64,000 nucleotides of DNA from Flexistipes sinusarabici DSM 4947 (GTDB lineage Bacteria; Chrysiogenota; Deferribacteres; Deferribacterales; Flexistipitaceae): NCBI RefSeq assembly GCF_000218625.1, contig NC_015672.1, forward strand, positions 1,488,001-1,552,000, written 5' to 3'. Positions 35,217 to 44,607 of this stretch are shown here, piece by piece. The stretch's first letter is position 1; every line of letters starts with the position of its first letter. The notes under the pieces were generated by a model, which was not told the DNA's origin, made no database searches, and saw nothing but the letters and a program-made list of their open reading frames with translations. The position numbers and the translations under genes are program-made.

Positions 35217-36650
35217 ATGTTGAAAATTTATAACACACTGAATGCATGCAAGGAAATTTTTGAACCGATAAATGATAATAATGTAAATATGTATGTATGC
35301 GGAGTGACTGTTTACGATAAATGCCATGTGGGTCATGCCAGAAGTGCCGTTGTTTTTGATACTGCCCGCAGATATATGAAGTACAGAGGATACAAAGTAA
35401 CTTTCGTAAAGAATTTCACCGATATAGACGATAAAATAATCAATAAAAGTAAAGAGACCGGCATCAGCTGGAAGGAGATAACTGAAAAATATATCAGGGA
35501 ACACGATTACGACATGAACAAGTTAAACGTAAAAAAACCTGATTATGAACCTAAAGCGACGGATTACATAGACGATATGATTGAACTTTGTTCAAAACTC
35601 ATTGAAAAGGGTAACGCCTATGAAATCGACGGTGACGTTTATTTCCGGGTAAAAAGTTTTCAGGAATACGGTAAATTATCCAACAGGGATATTGAAGAAC
35701 TGAAAGCCGGCACCAGGATTGAATTAAGAGATAACAAAGAAGATCCTCTGGATTTTGCCTTATGGAAAAAAAGCAAGGAAGGCGAACCCGGCTGGGAGAG
35801 CCCCTGGGGGAAAGGAAGGCCGGGGTGGCATATAGAATGCAGTGTTATGAGTTCAAAGATATTAGGGCTCCCTTTCGATATTCACGGAGGTGGAAAGGAT
35901 CTTATATTCCCCCATCATGAAAACGAAATAGCCCAATCAGAGGCGTCGTGCGGCTGTCAGTTTGCCAAATACTGGATGCACAACGGTTTTGTAAATATTA
36001 ACAAAGAAAAAATGTCAAAATCACTGGGCAACTTTTTCACCATAAGAGATATAATTGAAGAATTTGAGCCTGAAAGTTTAAGATATTTTCTCCTTACTAC
36101 CCACTACCGGAGTCCGCTGGATTTTTCCGAAGATAAACTAATAGAAGCCGAAAGCGCCTTAGACAGGATTTATACGCTCATCGACAGCATGGTAACTTAT
36201 AAGGCGGGCAGAAAAGGCAAAAACCTTTTAGACGAAGTAAACAGTATTAAAGAACATTTTGAAAAAGATTTCATCGAAGCGATGGATGATGATTTTAATA
36301 CTGCAGCTGCACTTTCAGTAATTTTTGAGTATATACGTAAAATGAATGTCTTACTGGAAAACAAACCGGATAAAGAGTCTTTTAAAAGCTTAAAAAATCA
36401 GTTTAATGATATTTTGGAAATTGTGCGCTCCACACTGGGTATAGCTGCAAAAACTCCGGAAGATTGGTTTAGAGCAAACCTGAGTATCCCGGAAAAGGAA
36501 TTGTTTGAAAAAATAAATCAGAGAAACGAATACAGAAAAAACAAAGAATTTGACAAAGCGGACAAAATCAGAGACGAACTTGAAAAAAAAGGAGTTGAGC
36601 TCCTTGACACACCGGAAGGAACGAAATACAGGGCAAGAAGAGTACACTGA
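35217..36650 (+). CDS. cysS: Cysteinyl-tRNA synthetase
   Basis: A 477-residue class I aminoacyl-tRNA synthetase that charges tRNA-Cys. MYVCGVTVYDKCHVGHARS at residues 25-43 contains the zinc Cys and the HIGH-like HVGH. The CSVMSSKILGLPFDIHGGGKDLIFPHHENEIAQSEA stretch holds the further zinc ligands, and KMSKSLGN near residue 264 is the KMSKS loop. Normal length. AATGAGGTGTTAA before the ATG supplies the ribosome site. Confidence 0.97.
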   Translation: MLKIYNTLNACKEIFEPINDNNVNMYVCGVTVYDKCHVGHARSAVVFDTARRYMKYRGYKVTFVKNFTDIDDKIINKSKETGISWKEITEKYIREHDYDMNKLNVKKPDYEPKATDYIDDMIELCSKLIEKGNAYEIDGDVYFRVKSFQEYGKLSNRDIEELKAGTRIELRDNKEDPLDFALWKKSKEGEPGWESPWGKGRPGWHIECSVMSSKILGLPFDIHGGGKDLIFPHHENEIAQSEASCGCQFAKYWMHNGFVNINKEKMSKSLGNFFTIRDIIEEFEPESLRYFLLTTHYRSPLDFSEDKLIEAESALDRIYTLIDSMVTYKAGRKGKNLLDEVNSIKEHFEKDFIEAMDDDFNTAAALSVIFEYIRKMNVLLENKPDKESFKSLKNQFNDILEIVRSTLGIAAKTPEDWFRANLSIPEKELFEKINQRNEYRKNKEFDKADKIRDELEKKGVELLDTPEGTKYRARRVH

Positions 36651-36654
36651 GAAA

Positions 36655-36830
36655 GGTAATTAGAGGTAGTGGAGATATTTATAGGTTGTTAGATGTTTAC
36701 CCTGTTGAATGCGTAAGCAATCAGCTGAGCTGATATTCAACAGGGTGGTTGAGGAAGTTGAAGCGGTTGATAAACTTAGGTTAGAGACGGTTTTGAAACA
36801 TTGAACTTAGAACATTGAACGTTTAACTAA
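36655..36830 (+). repeat. Repeat region with cruciform
   Basis: Contains a nested inverted repeat at 36699-36746: 12-base arms ACCCTGTTGAAT and ATTCAACAGGGT around an inner hairpin ATCAGCT-G-AGCTGAT. It is followed by GGTTGAGGAAGTTGAAGC units and ATTGAAC TTAGAAC ATTGAAC GTTTAAC heptamers (36798-36826). No gene. Confidence 0.65.
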
Positions 36831-36844
36831 AAAGGGAGAGATTA

Positions 36845-37813
36845 ATGAACATTTTACTTACCGGTGCGGCGGGGTTTATAGGTGCCCACACTGCAAATAA
36901 ACTGCTTGAAAGCGGACACAATGTAATCGGGGTTGATAACCTTAATGACTATTACGATGTTAACCTGAAACTTCACAGACTCAACAACATTAACCACCCC
37001 GGATTCAAATTCCACAAACTTGATATCTCCAATTTTGAAGCCTTATCTCTACTGTTTGACCTGTATAAATTTGACTCAGTAATCAACCTGGCAGCCAGAG
37101 CTGGAGTCAGATACAGCATTGAAAACCCTTTTGTTTATTTTGATACCAACACAAACGGCACATTAAATCTATTGGAAATGTGCAGAAGAAAGGACATAAG
37201 AAAATTTGTTTTGGCTTCCACATCAAGTTTATATGCCGGGCAAAAAATGCCTTTTACCGAAGACAAGCCTGTAAATACACCTATATCTCCTTACGCAGCA
37301 TCCAAAAAAGGTGCAGAGGTTACCTGTTATTCATATCACAACCTTTTTGATATCGACATATCAGTGGTAAGATATTTTACAGTTTACGGTCCTGCCGGAA
37401 GGCCGGATATGAGTATATTCCGTTTTATAAAGCAGATTTATTTAGATCAGCCAATAACCATTTACGGTGACGGAACTCAATCCAGAGATTTTACCTATGT
37501 TGATGATATAGCAGAAGGTACTGTAATAGCCTTAAAAAATGTAGGTTATGAAATATTTAATCTAGGTAACAACACTCCTTATGAACTGATGAATGTGGTT
37601 AAGATGATTGAAAAGAAGTTGGGCAAAAAAGCAGAAATAGAATACAAACCTTTTCATAAAGCTGATATGACTGCAACCTGGGCGGACATACAAAAAGCCG
37701 ATAATATCCTTGGGTGGGAACCTGAGCACACCCTGGAACAGGGAATCGACAAAACTATTGAATGGTTTCTGGATAATATAGAATTTACGAAAAACATAGA
37801 ACTCAGAGACTGA
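36845..37813 (+). CDS. NAD-dependent sugar epimerase, UDP-glucuronate 4-epimerase-like
   Basis: A 322-residue extended SDR. The NAD motif GAAGFIGAHTANKL is at residues 7-20, the Ser in LASTSSLYAG near 128, and YAASKKGAE near 152 (YxxxK). FTVYGPAGRPDMSIFRFIK near 181 and GDGTQSRDFTYVDDIAEG match UDP-glucuronate 4-epimerases and related GalE-like enzymes of surface polysaccharide synthesis. The exact sugar is uncertain. No other polysaccharide gene is adjacent. AAGGGAGAG precedes the ATG. Confidence 0.85.
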   Translation: MNILLTGAAGFIGAHTANKLLESGHNVIGVDNLNDYYDVNLKLHRLNNINHPGFKFHKLDISNFEALSLLFDLYKFDSVINLAARAGVRYSIENPFVYFDTNTNGTLNLLEMCRRKDIRKFVLASTSSLYAGQKMPFTEDKPVNTPISPYAASKKGAEVTCYSYHNLFDIDISVVRYFTVYGPAGRPDMSIFRFIKQIYLDQPITIYGDGTQSRDFTYVDDIAEGTVIALKNVGYEIFNLGNNTPYELMNVVKMIEKKLGKKAEIEYKPFHKADMTATWADIQKADNILGWEPEHTLEQGIDKTIEWFLDNIEFTKNIELRD

Positions 37814-37966
37814 CAATTTAAGTAACTCTCAGCCGGTCGCCGTCTATACAGGCCGGCCGGCAATTTATCCCATCCACCAACCTTTTTAAAACAAGCAACT
37901 ATATGCTTAAAAATTTTTGATTTAATCTATAGAAAATATTTATAAACAAGCCATACAACATAATAC

Positions 37967-37995
37967 TTGACAATAAAAAAATATTGTTTTAAAAA
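37967..37995 (+). promoter_or_regulatory. Possible promoter of the nitrilase/CoA-transferase pair
   Basis: TTGACA (37967-37972), a 17-base spacer, then TAAAAA (37990-37995), 23 bases before the start. The -35 box is perfect and the -10 box is weak. Confidence 0.4.
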
Positions 37996-38017
37996 GAAGA
38001 AGTATTAGAGGAGCTAT

Positions 38018-38821
38018 ATGAAAATATCCTGCATACAAAAAGATGTATATTTAGGAAATATTTCCAAAAATCTGGATACATTTTTGCCGGAGATAGAATC
38101 TACCTCCGGAGACAATTGCGATATAATATTACTTCCAGAGATGTGGGCTACCGGTTTTGATTATAATAATTTGCAATCCCATTCTAAAAACACACCTGAT
38201 ATCCTGAACAAATTATCAAGTATTGCAGGTGGAAATTCTGTTATAATTTCATCACTGCCTGAAAACAAAGAAGGTGAAATATATAATACACTTTATGCTG
38301 TGGATTCCTCTGGTGTTAAAGCTGTTTACAGAAAAAATTTCCTTTTCTCTCCTTTAAAAGAAGATCAATATTTCAGCAAAGGATGCCACATGACAGTTTT
38401 CGAGCATAACGGCGTAAAACTGTCTCTTCACACATGCTATGAAATAAGATTTCCTGAGCTTTTTCGAATGGCTGCCTTTGAAGGATCCCAGCTGATGATC
38501 GTTCCGGCAATATGGCCTGCGGAAAAACAAAATCACTGGAAGACAATGCTCAAAGCAAGGGCAATTGAAAATCAGTGTTTTGTGGCAGGATGTAATGCCG
38601 GCAATGCCCATACCAGCAAAAAAGTCATCAACTGCGGAGTATCGCTTATCTGTGATCCCTGGGGGACAATACTTGCCGAAGGCTCCGAATCCAGAGAAGA
38701 AGTTGTCCAATTCAATGTAGATATTGCCAAATGCAGCGAAATTAGGGAGAAAATTCCCAGTTTTAACGACGCAAAGAATGTGTTTGAAATAAAAAGAAAG
38801 TCCAAAATAAGGACTCAATAA
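38018..38821 (+). CDS. Carbon-nitrogen hydrolase (nitrilase superfamily)
   Basis: A 267-residue nitrilase-superfamily enzyme. The catalytic triad is visible: Glu in LLPEMWATGF near residue 43, Lys in VYRKNFLFSPLKE near 109, and Cys in LHTCYEIRFPELFR near 143. AMLKARAIENQCFVAGCNAGNA-like sequence follows. It is closest in pattern to omega-amidase/YafV-type enzymes that cleave omega-amides. Substrate not certain. GAGGAG precedes the start; 10 bases separate it from the CoA-transferase, so they are probably cotranscribed. Confidence 0.85.
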   Translation: MKISCIQKDVYLGNISKNLDTFLPEIESTSGDNCDIILLPEMWATGFDYNNLQSHSKNTPDILNKLSSIAGGNSVIISSLPENKEGEIYNTLYAVDSSGVKAVYRKNFLFSPLKEDQYFSKGCHMTVFEHNGVKLSLHTCYEIRFPELFRMAAFEGSQLMIVPAIWPAEKQNHWKTMLKARAIENQCFVAGCNAGNAHTSKKVINCGVSLICDPWGTILAEGSESREEVVQFNVDIAKCSEIREKIPSFNDAKNVFEIKRKSKIRTQ

Positions 38822-38831
38822 GGAGGAGTAA

Positions 38832-40388
38832 ATGTCAGAATTAGAAAAACGCGTTCGTAAAAAGAAACTGCTGGACAGAGTAATGAAGGCGGAAGATACT
38901 ATTAAGTTTTTTGAAAACGGAATGGATCTTGGATGGTCCGGTTTTACGCCTGTGGGTTATCCCAAAAAAGTACCGATAGCTTTGGCTGATTATGTAGAAG
39001 AAAATAATTTACAGGGTAAGTTAAGGTTTAATCTTTTTATCGGCGCATCAGTCGGCGCTGAGACAGAAGACAGATGGGCATCTCTGGACATGATAGACAG
39101 ACGCTGGCCGTACAACACCGGTAAAAATATTCAAAAAGGCATTAACAGCGGCAGAATCAGATTCGGTTCAAAGCATTTGTCAATGTTTGCTCAGGATCTC
39201 AAATATGGATTTTTCACAAAAGACAAAGGCGGAAAGCTTGACATAGGTATTATAGAAGCTTCAGGGATTACCGAAGACGGCGGAATCATTCTTGCCGGCT
39301 CTGTTGGTACTGCTCCGGAAATTGTTGACATAGCGGACAAGCTGATTATTGAAGTTAATACAAAGATGCCTTCTTTTGAAGGTATGCATGATGTACTGAT
39401 TACAGATATGCCTCCCCACAGAAAACCCTATCTGATAACAAATGTTGCGGACAGAATCGGTACTACTTATATTCCTTGTGACCATGATAAAATAGTTGCC
39501 ATTGTGGAATCAGATTTACTCGATAATGGCCGTGAGCTCACAGAACCGGATGACTTATCCAATACTATTGCCGGTCATATTATGGACTTCTTTAAAAACG
39601 AAGTTAAAGTTGGAAGATTGCCTGAAAACCTGTTCCCATTACAGTCAGGCGTTGGAAATATAGCCAACGCAATCGTGGGTGGCTTTGTACACGGTGATTT
39701 TCAAAATCTCAACGTTTACACAGAGGTTTTACAGGATACAATGCTGGATCTTTTTGACAGCGGCAAACTGGATTTCGCCAGTGCCACATCATTAAGCCTC
39801 TCACCGAAAGGTTTCAAGAGATTTTTTGACAAGTTTGATGAATACAAAGAAAGAATTGTTCTCAGACCGCAGCAGATATCAAACAACCCTGAAGTTATCA
39901 GAAGGCTGGGCTGTATAGGTATGAACACACCTGTTGAGTTTGATATTTATGCTCATGCAAACTCTGAAAACGTTCTGGGTACACGAATGATTAACGGCCT
40001 CGGCGGTTCAGGTGATTTTGAAAGAAATGCATACCTTTCCATCATGCATGCTCCTTCCTGCAGACCTTCTAAAAACGATGAGTTCGGCATTACAACTGTG
40101 TTACCCAAAGTAACACATGTCGACCACACAGAACATGATATTGATATTCTGGTAACAGAGCAGGGACTTGCAGACTTAAGAGGTCTTGCACCCAAAGAAA
40201 GAGCCAAAGAAGTAATTGAAAAATGTGCACATCCTGCTTACAAAGATTACCTAAACGATTATCTTGAAAGGGCTACCAAAAAAGGAATTGAGAAGGGTAT
40301 GGGACATGAGCCGCATCTTTTGGATGAAGTTTACAAAATGCAGCTTAATTTCATCGAAAACGGAACAATGAGATTCTGGGAAAAATAA
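38832..40388 (+). CDS. Acetyl-CoA hydrolase/transferase, succinyl-CoA:acetate CoA-transferase type
   Basis: A 518-residue class I CoA-transferase of the ACH1/Cat1/ScpC family, moving CoA between acetate and succinate or related acids. The catalytic Glu lies in NLNVYTEVLQD near residue 300, with GVGNIANAIVGGF near 275 and GLGGSGDFERNAYLSIM near 395. DILVTEQGLADLRGLAPKERA is a hallmark. It could release acetate with succinyl-CoA formation in a branched TCA cycle, or activate acetate. A clear terminator follows. Confidence 0.92.
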   Translation: MSELEKRVRKKKLLDRVMKAEDTIKFFENGMDLGWSGFTPVGYPKKVPIALADYVEENNLQGKLRFNLFIGASVGAETEDRWASLDMIDRRWPYNTGKNIQKGINSGRIRFGSKHLSMFAQDLKYGFFTKDKGGKLDIGIIEASGITEDGGIILAGSVGTAPEIVDIADKLIIEVNTKMPSFEGMHDVLITDMPPHRKPYLITNVADRIGTTYIPCDHDKIVAIVESDLLDNGRELTEPDDLSNTIAGHIMDFFKNEVKVGRLPENLFPLQSGVGNIANAIVGGFVHGDFQNLNVYTEVLQDTMLDLFDSGKLDFASATSLSLSPKGFKRFFDKFDEYKERIVLRPQQISNNPEVIRRLGCIGMNTPVEFDIYAHANSENVLGTRMINGLGGSGDFERNAYLSIMHAPSCRPSKNDEFGITTVLPKVTHVDHTEHDIDILVTEQGLADLRGLAPKERAKEVIEKCAHPAYKDYLNDYLERATKKGIEKGMGHEPHLLDEVYKMQLNFIENGTMRFWEK

Positions 40389-40393
40389 ATTAA

Positions 40394-40420
40394 AAAGGGG
40401 TGCCAAAGCACCCCTTTTTT
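40394..40420 (+). terminator. Rho-independent terminator after the CoA-transferase
   Basis: AAGGGGTGC-CAAA-GCACCCCTTTTTT: a GC-rich seven-base stem extended by A-T pairs, a short loop and a run of six T. Confidence 0.95.
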
Positions 40421-40443
40421 CCATATTTACTTCTATAAACAAT

Positions 40444-41088
40444 TCACAAAATATAATCCTCGGCAAATTTTCTCAGTACATTAAACGCTTTCTTAATATC
40501 CCATTCCTGTTTTTTTCTGTCACCGCAAAAATTTGATACTGCCCTCACCTGCCGAGCTGATATATTCAGTCTCTCACACACCATACCCAACGAAGCCCCT
40601 TCCATGTTTTCAACCGATGCTTTCGTTTTGGATTGGTATAAGCCAGCCGCTTTATCTGTTCCGCTAAGAAAGGAAACGGTATTCCCGATAACTTTCTTCA
40701 AGCCTTCCGCACAGTTAAACTCAGAATAATTTCGCCCGCCATTTATGGTAAAACCCATTTCTGATAATAGTTTATACTCACCATCTGAATTCATCAACCC
40801 CTCATCTGCAAAATAATCCTTTGTGATGCTCACAATATCTCCCGGTTTAAGACCGGAATTTCGGTACGCTCCGCAAATGCCGAGAAGATAAACAGTGTAA
40901 TAACTTGAATTAACCAAAGAAATGCAAGAAGAAAAAGCAGCGTTTGACTTTCCGATACCCGTTATTATGACGTCAATATTTTTCAATTCAGCAATATACA
41001 GACCGTGATTATTTTTTATAAATGAAACATTTTCAAAAATCTTTTCCGCTTCTTTAAGTGTGGGTACAAAAACAACACTTTTTTCCAT
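40444..41088 (-). CDS. mqnB: Futalosine hydrolase MqnB
   Basis: A 214-residue nucleoside phosphorylase-fold enzyme that splits futalosine to hypoxanthine and dehypoxanthine futalosine in the alternative menaquinone pathway. TGIGKSNAAFSSC near residue 42, LLGICGAYRNSGLKPGDIV, VENMEGASLGMVC near 160 and VRAVSNFCGDRKKQEWDIKKA near 180 match MqnB rather than MTA/SAH nucleosidase, whose last motif differs. It is nine bases after metF on the same strand. Confidence 0.85.
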   Translation of the reverse strand: MEKSVVFVPTLKEAEKIFENVSFIKNNHGLYIAELKNIDVIITGIGKSNAAFSSCISLVNSSYYTVYLLGICGAYRNSGLKPGDIVSITKDYFADEGLMNSDGEYKLLSEMGFTINGGRNYSEFNCAEGLKKVIGNTVSFLSGTDKAAGLYQSKTKASVENMEGASLGMVCERLNISARQVRAVSNFCGDRKKQEWDIKKAFNVLRKFAEDYIL

Positions 41089-41097
41089 GCCGCCCCA

Positions 41098-41961
41098 TCA
41101 GTCCAGATTCAAATTCTTCAGGACATTAATTGTGGCCCTGGATCTGTTGAGAGTATAAAAATGCAGCCCTTTGACATTGTTTTCTAAGAGATCTCTGCAC
41201 TGCTTAGTGGCAAAATCAACACCTATATTGAGCATCTCTTCCGGAGACCTGTCCATCATCTTATTTTTAAGATATTCTGGAACCGTTGCCCCGCACATGT
41301 CTGTGAATTTTATAACCTGTTTTATATTAATAATCGGCATAATTCCGGCTATTACAGGCAGCGTTATACAATATTTTTCCAGCATATCCAAATAATCGTA
41401 AAAATATCTGTTGTCAAAAAATAGCTGGGTGATAATAAAATCAGCACCTTGGTCAACCTTCTTTTTAAGGTTTTCTATGTCTTCACCAATGTTGGGGCAT
41501 TCTATATGACCTTCAGGATATCCGGCAACTCCAATGGAAAAACTGTCATCAACTTCTCTGATGAGCCTTACAAGATCAGATGCATACCTGAAATCCTTAA
41601 ATGCCTCTTCTATATTATCAAGTTCCTCCGGGATATCGCCGCGTAAGGCAAAAATATTGTCAATACCACTTTTTTTCAGTTCTTTAAGTATATTTATAAC
41701 CCCCTCACGGGTTGAAGCTATACATGTCAGATGCATCATGACATTGAGAAGGTAGTCATCTTTAATTTTCTTCGTCCAGTCGAGCGTCTTATCCCGTGTA
41801 CTTCCGCCTGCTCCGTAAGTTACCGATACAAAATCCGGATTCCACCTTTTGAGCCTTTCTATAGATTCAAAAAGTATATGCTCATTCTCAACCTTCTTAG
41901 GCGGAAAAAATTCAAAAGATAACACCCTTTCTTTTCTGGATAAAATGTCACTAATCTTCAT
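41098..41961 (-). CDS. metF: Methylenetetrahydrofolate reductase
   Basis: A 287-residue MetF, which reduces methylene-THF to methyl-THF with flavin. LSFEFFPPK near residue 15, VSVTYGAGGSTRDKT near 47, MMHLTCIASTREGV near 75, and FALRGDIPEE near 105 are family motifs. QGADFIITQLFFDNRYF near 170 is also typical. I chose the ATG at 41961, with GGAGTTGTT before it, over the upstream 41991. It lies directly upstream of mqnB; both branches use SAM-related metabolism. Confidence 0.93.
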   Translation of the reverse strand: MKISDILSRKERVLSFEFFPPKKVENEHILFESIERLKRWNPDFVSVTYGAGGSTRDKTLDWTKKIKDDYLLNVMMHLTCIASTREGVINILKELKKSGIDNIFALRGDIPEELDNIEEAFKDFRYASDLVRLIREVDDSFSIGVAGYPEGHIECPNIGEDIENLKKKVDQGADFIITQLFFDNRYFYDYLDMLEKYCITLPVIAGIMPIINIKQVIKFTDMCGATVPEYLKNKMMDRSPEEMLNIGVDFATKQCRDLLENNVKGLHFYTLNRSRATINVLKNLNLD

Positions 41962-42342
41962 AACAACTCCATTGTAATAGTTTTCCTGCAAACTAACTCA
42001 AAAGCATTAGAAAGTTTTTTCAGACAGTATTTTATATAAATTATAATATATTGCAAACATCAAATCTATTATTATCTTTATTTTTATAAAGTAAGTTTTA
42101 AACTTTGCAATTTTAGTTACTCTATACTTTTCTCATTGTAGCAATACATCACATTAACAGAGTTTCCTTAGTTAAAAATATTGTTTAAGCCATTTGTCAG
42201 AAATATCCAAGCAGACAAACTAATAATTACTCTACAAGAAATATTGAAAAATGTTATACAGAGTTCTTTGATGTAATAACTGATTCAAGGATTATGTTAA
42301 GAGTGCCGGGCTTACTCTTATTTAAAGTCTTGAAATTAATTG
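41962..42342. other. Gene-free AT-rich gap between metF and perR
   Basis: No reading frame of note. A weak hairpin AAGAGTGCCGGGCTTACTCTT (about 42299-42319) lies just beyond the perR stop and might end its transcript. No other structure seen. Confidence 0.5.
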
Positions 42343-42750
42343 TTATTGAATGCAGTTATTACAAATATAATAAATATTAGCTGTGACTAATGTAATTTTA
42401 TTATCGATATATGTGGAAAAAAATTCGATCAAATCCTCTGAGCCCATAAAGAAGTCATCTACTCTTCCGCACTTACTGCATATCAGATGTACATGATAGC
42501 CTTTATCAATTTCATACATAGTTTTTCTGCCTTCAATAAAAAGCTCTGTAAGCAGATTTGATTCGACCAAGCTGTGAACATTTTTGTAAATAGTGGCAAG
42601 AGAAGTCGTTGGAAGTTTCTCTTTTACTTTTTCATATAAATTTTCGACATTAATATGCCCTGCTTCAGTTATCTCCCTCAGAATAACTGTTCTTTGAGGT
42701 GTCGCCTTTAATCCGTAATTTTTTAATAAAGTACTCATTTGATTTTCCAT
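42343..42750 (-). CDS. perR: Fur family regulator, PerR-like
   Basis: A 135-residue Fur-family repressor. The winged helix contains KATPQRTVILREI and TTSLATIYKNVHSLVE. The dimerisation part has the metal ligands HVHLICSKCGRVDDF and a second C-x2-C at NIYYICNNCIQ, giving the four-Cys structural zinc site. It is divergent from a catalase gene, which is the classic PerR arrangement, so peroxide sensing is inferred. The C-terminus is short after the second Cys pair. Confidence 0.88.
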   Translation of the reverse strand: MENQMSTLLKNYGLKATPQRTVILREITEAGHINVENLYEKVKEKLPTTSLATIYKNVHSLVESNLLTELFIEGRKTMYEIDKGYHVHLICSKCGRVDDFFMGSEDLIEFFSTYIDNKITLVTANIYYICNNCIQ

Positions 42751-42761
42751 AATTATTGTAA
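42747..42761. promoter_or_regulatory. Candidate PerR box at the perR start
   Basis: CCATAATTATTGTAA matches 11 of 14 defined positions of the Bacillus Per box TTATAATNATTATAA and overlaps the perR ATG. It suggests autoregulation. I found no equally good copy at the catalase promoter. Confidence 0.4.
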
Positions 42762-42931
42762 ATTACCTAATAAACAGCAATTGTCAATCCGTAGTTTTTT
42801 TTCACCAGCCCTTTTCTTAAGTAATTTAAAAATACAAAGATAATTTTTCTGGGAATTTTGGAAACAAACAATTGGTTTGAATTGAGTCCTATAGTTAGTT
42901 AATAATTTTTTTCCTTAAATATATATTATCA

Positions 42932-42960
42932 TTGACTACTGTTTTTTAGAAAGATATAAT
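42932..42960 (+). promoter_or_regulatory. Promoter of katA
   Basis: TTGACT (42932-42937), a 17-base spacer and a perfect TATAAT (42955-42960). It starts about 40 bases before the AAAAGGAGGACT ribosome site region of katA. Confidence 0.8.
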
Positions 42961-43007
42961 TTAAAGAACAAAGTAAGCATATTAACATAATCAAAAGGAG
43001 GACTATA

Positions 43008-44462
43008 ATGAAAAAAAATAGCAAAAAATTTACAACGACAGATGCCGGAATCCCTGTTTCCAGTGATGAGTTTTCACTGACGGTGGGCTCAGACGGCCCT
43101 ATTTTGATGCAGGACCATTATTTGATGGAACAAATGGCTAATTTTAACAGGGAAATGATTCCGGACCGTCAGCCCCACGCCAAAGGTTCAGGGGCGTTTG
43201 GTCAATTTGAAGTTACGAAGGATATCAGTGCCTACACTAAAGCTGCCATGTTTCAGCCGGGGACAAAAACAGAAGTGCTTGCCCGTTTTTCAACAGTAGC
43301 CGGCGAAAGCGGCAGTCCCGATACATGGAGAGACGTTCGGGGTTTCGCTCTCAAATTTTACACCAGTGAGGGCAACTATGACATGGTAGGAAATAACACC
43401 CCTGTGTTTTTCATCCGCGATCCCATGAAGTTTCAGCATTTTATCCATTCCCAGAAGCGTCGGGCGGACAGCGGATTGCGGGATAATGATATGCAGTGGG
43501 ATTTCTGGACTCAATCTCCTGAATCTGCCCATCAGGTTACAATATTAATGAGTGACCGCGGTATTCCGAAAAGTTATAGACATATGAACGGATACACAAG
43601 CCACACGTACATGTGGATAAATGACAGTGGGGAGCGTTTCTGGGTAAAATATCACTTTAAAACCGATCAGGGAATCGAATGTCTCACACAAGAGGAAGGT
43701 GACCGTATTACAGGTGAAGATGCGGATTATCATAGACGCGATCTATTCAATGCCATCAAGGAAAGGGACTATCCAAGCTGGACACTAAAAGTTCAAATTA
43801 TGCCTTTTGAAGAAGCTCAAAACTACCGATTCAATCCATTCGACCTTACAAAAGTATGGCCGCACGAAGACTATCCGTTACATGAAGTCGGCAGGCTGAC
43901 TCTTAACCGTAACCCCAGCGATTTTCACACAGAAATTGAACAAGCAGCATTCGAGCCAAGCAACCTCGTGCCGGGCATTGGGGCAAGTCCTGACAAAATG
44001 CTTCAGGCCCGTTTAATATCGTATTCGGATGCTCACAGGGCGCGATTAGGAGTAAACTACAAACAGATTCCTGTTAACAGACCTAAAAGTTCAGTACACA
44101 GTTACAGCAAAGGCGGGGCGATGCGGATTGAAAATGTATCCGATCCTGTCTATGCACCCAATTCAAAGGGAGGACCTAAAGCCGATGCTGAAAAATATCC
44201 AGAGGAAACCATATGGAATGCCAGCGGAGATTTCATACGTTCTGCTTATACTCTGCGCAGGGATGATGATGACTGGGGACAGGCAGGTACATTGGTACGC
44301 AAGGTTATGAGTGAAGAAGAACGTGACAGACTTGTGTCCAATGTTATTGGTCATCTTTCAGATGGTGTTTCCGAACCTGTTCTTGAACGTGCGCTTGAAT
44401 ACTGGCGCAACATAGACAAAGAAATAGGTGACCGCATTGCCAAAGGGATAGAAAATGGTTAA
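43008..44462 (+). CDS. katA: Monofunctional haem catalase
   Basis: A 484-residue small-subunit catalase that splits hydrogen peroxide. The distal-His region is [18 protein letters not shown] near residue 48, the conserved Asn is in [23 protein letters not shown] near 120, and the proximal Tyr region is [16 protein letters not shown] near 330. [17 protein letters not shown] and KMLQARL are typical. The strong AAAAGGAGG site and promoter suggest high expression. Divergent from perR. It is expected to protect an anaerobe during oxygen exposure. Confidence 0.96.
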   Translation: MKKNSKKFTTTDAGIPVSSDEFSLTVGSDGPILMQDHYLMEQMANFNREMIPDRQPHAKGSGAFGQFEVTKDISAYTKAAMFQPGTKTEVLARFSTVAGESGSPDTWRDVRGFALKFYTSEGNYDMVGNNTPVFFIRDPMKFQHFIHSQKRRADSGLRDNDMQWDFWTQSPESAHQVTILMSDRGIPKSYRHMNGYTSHTYMWINDSGERFWVKYHFKTDQGIECLTQEEGDRITGEDADYHRRDLFNAIKERDYPSWTLKVQIMPFEEAQNYRFNPFDLTKVWPHEDYPLHEVGRLTLNRNPSDFHTEIEQAAFEPSNLVPGIGASPDKMLQARLISYSDAHRARLGVNYKQIPVNRPKSSVHSYSKGGAMRIENVSDPVYAPNSKGGPKADAEKYPEETIWNASGDFIRSAYTLRRDDDDWGQAGTLVRKVMSEEERDRLVSNVIGHLSDGVSEPVLERALEYWRNIDKEIGDRIAKGIENG

Positions 44463-44548
44463 TAAGTAAAAACAGGAAATATTGTAAACAGCACCTGGAA
44501 AATAAATTTTCAAAATACATCGCTGCTGGATATAATATTAAGAATGAA

Positions 44549-44584
44549 AAGCTGAGCTGGAAAAATAATCATCCGGCTCAGCTT
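44549..44584 (-). terminator. Terminator of the proline catabolism operon
   Basis: Arms AAGCTGAGCCGG and CCAGCTCAGCTT (minus strand; one wobble pair) form a 12-base stem with a 12-base loop, followed by TTTTC. It lies 24 bases after the proline dehydrogenase stop. On the plus strand it may also end katA transcription. Confidence 0.7.
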
Positions 44585-44607
44585 AAAACACTTGTTAATA
44601 ATTCAAA

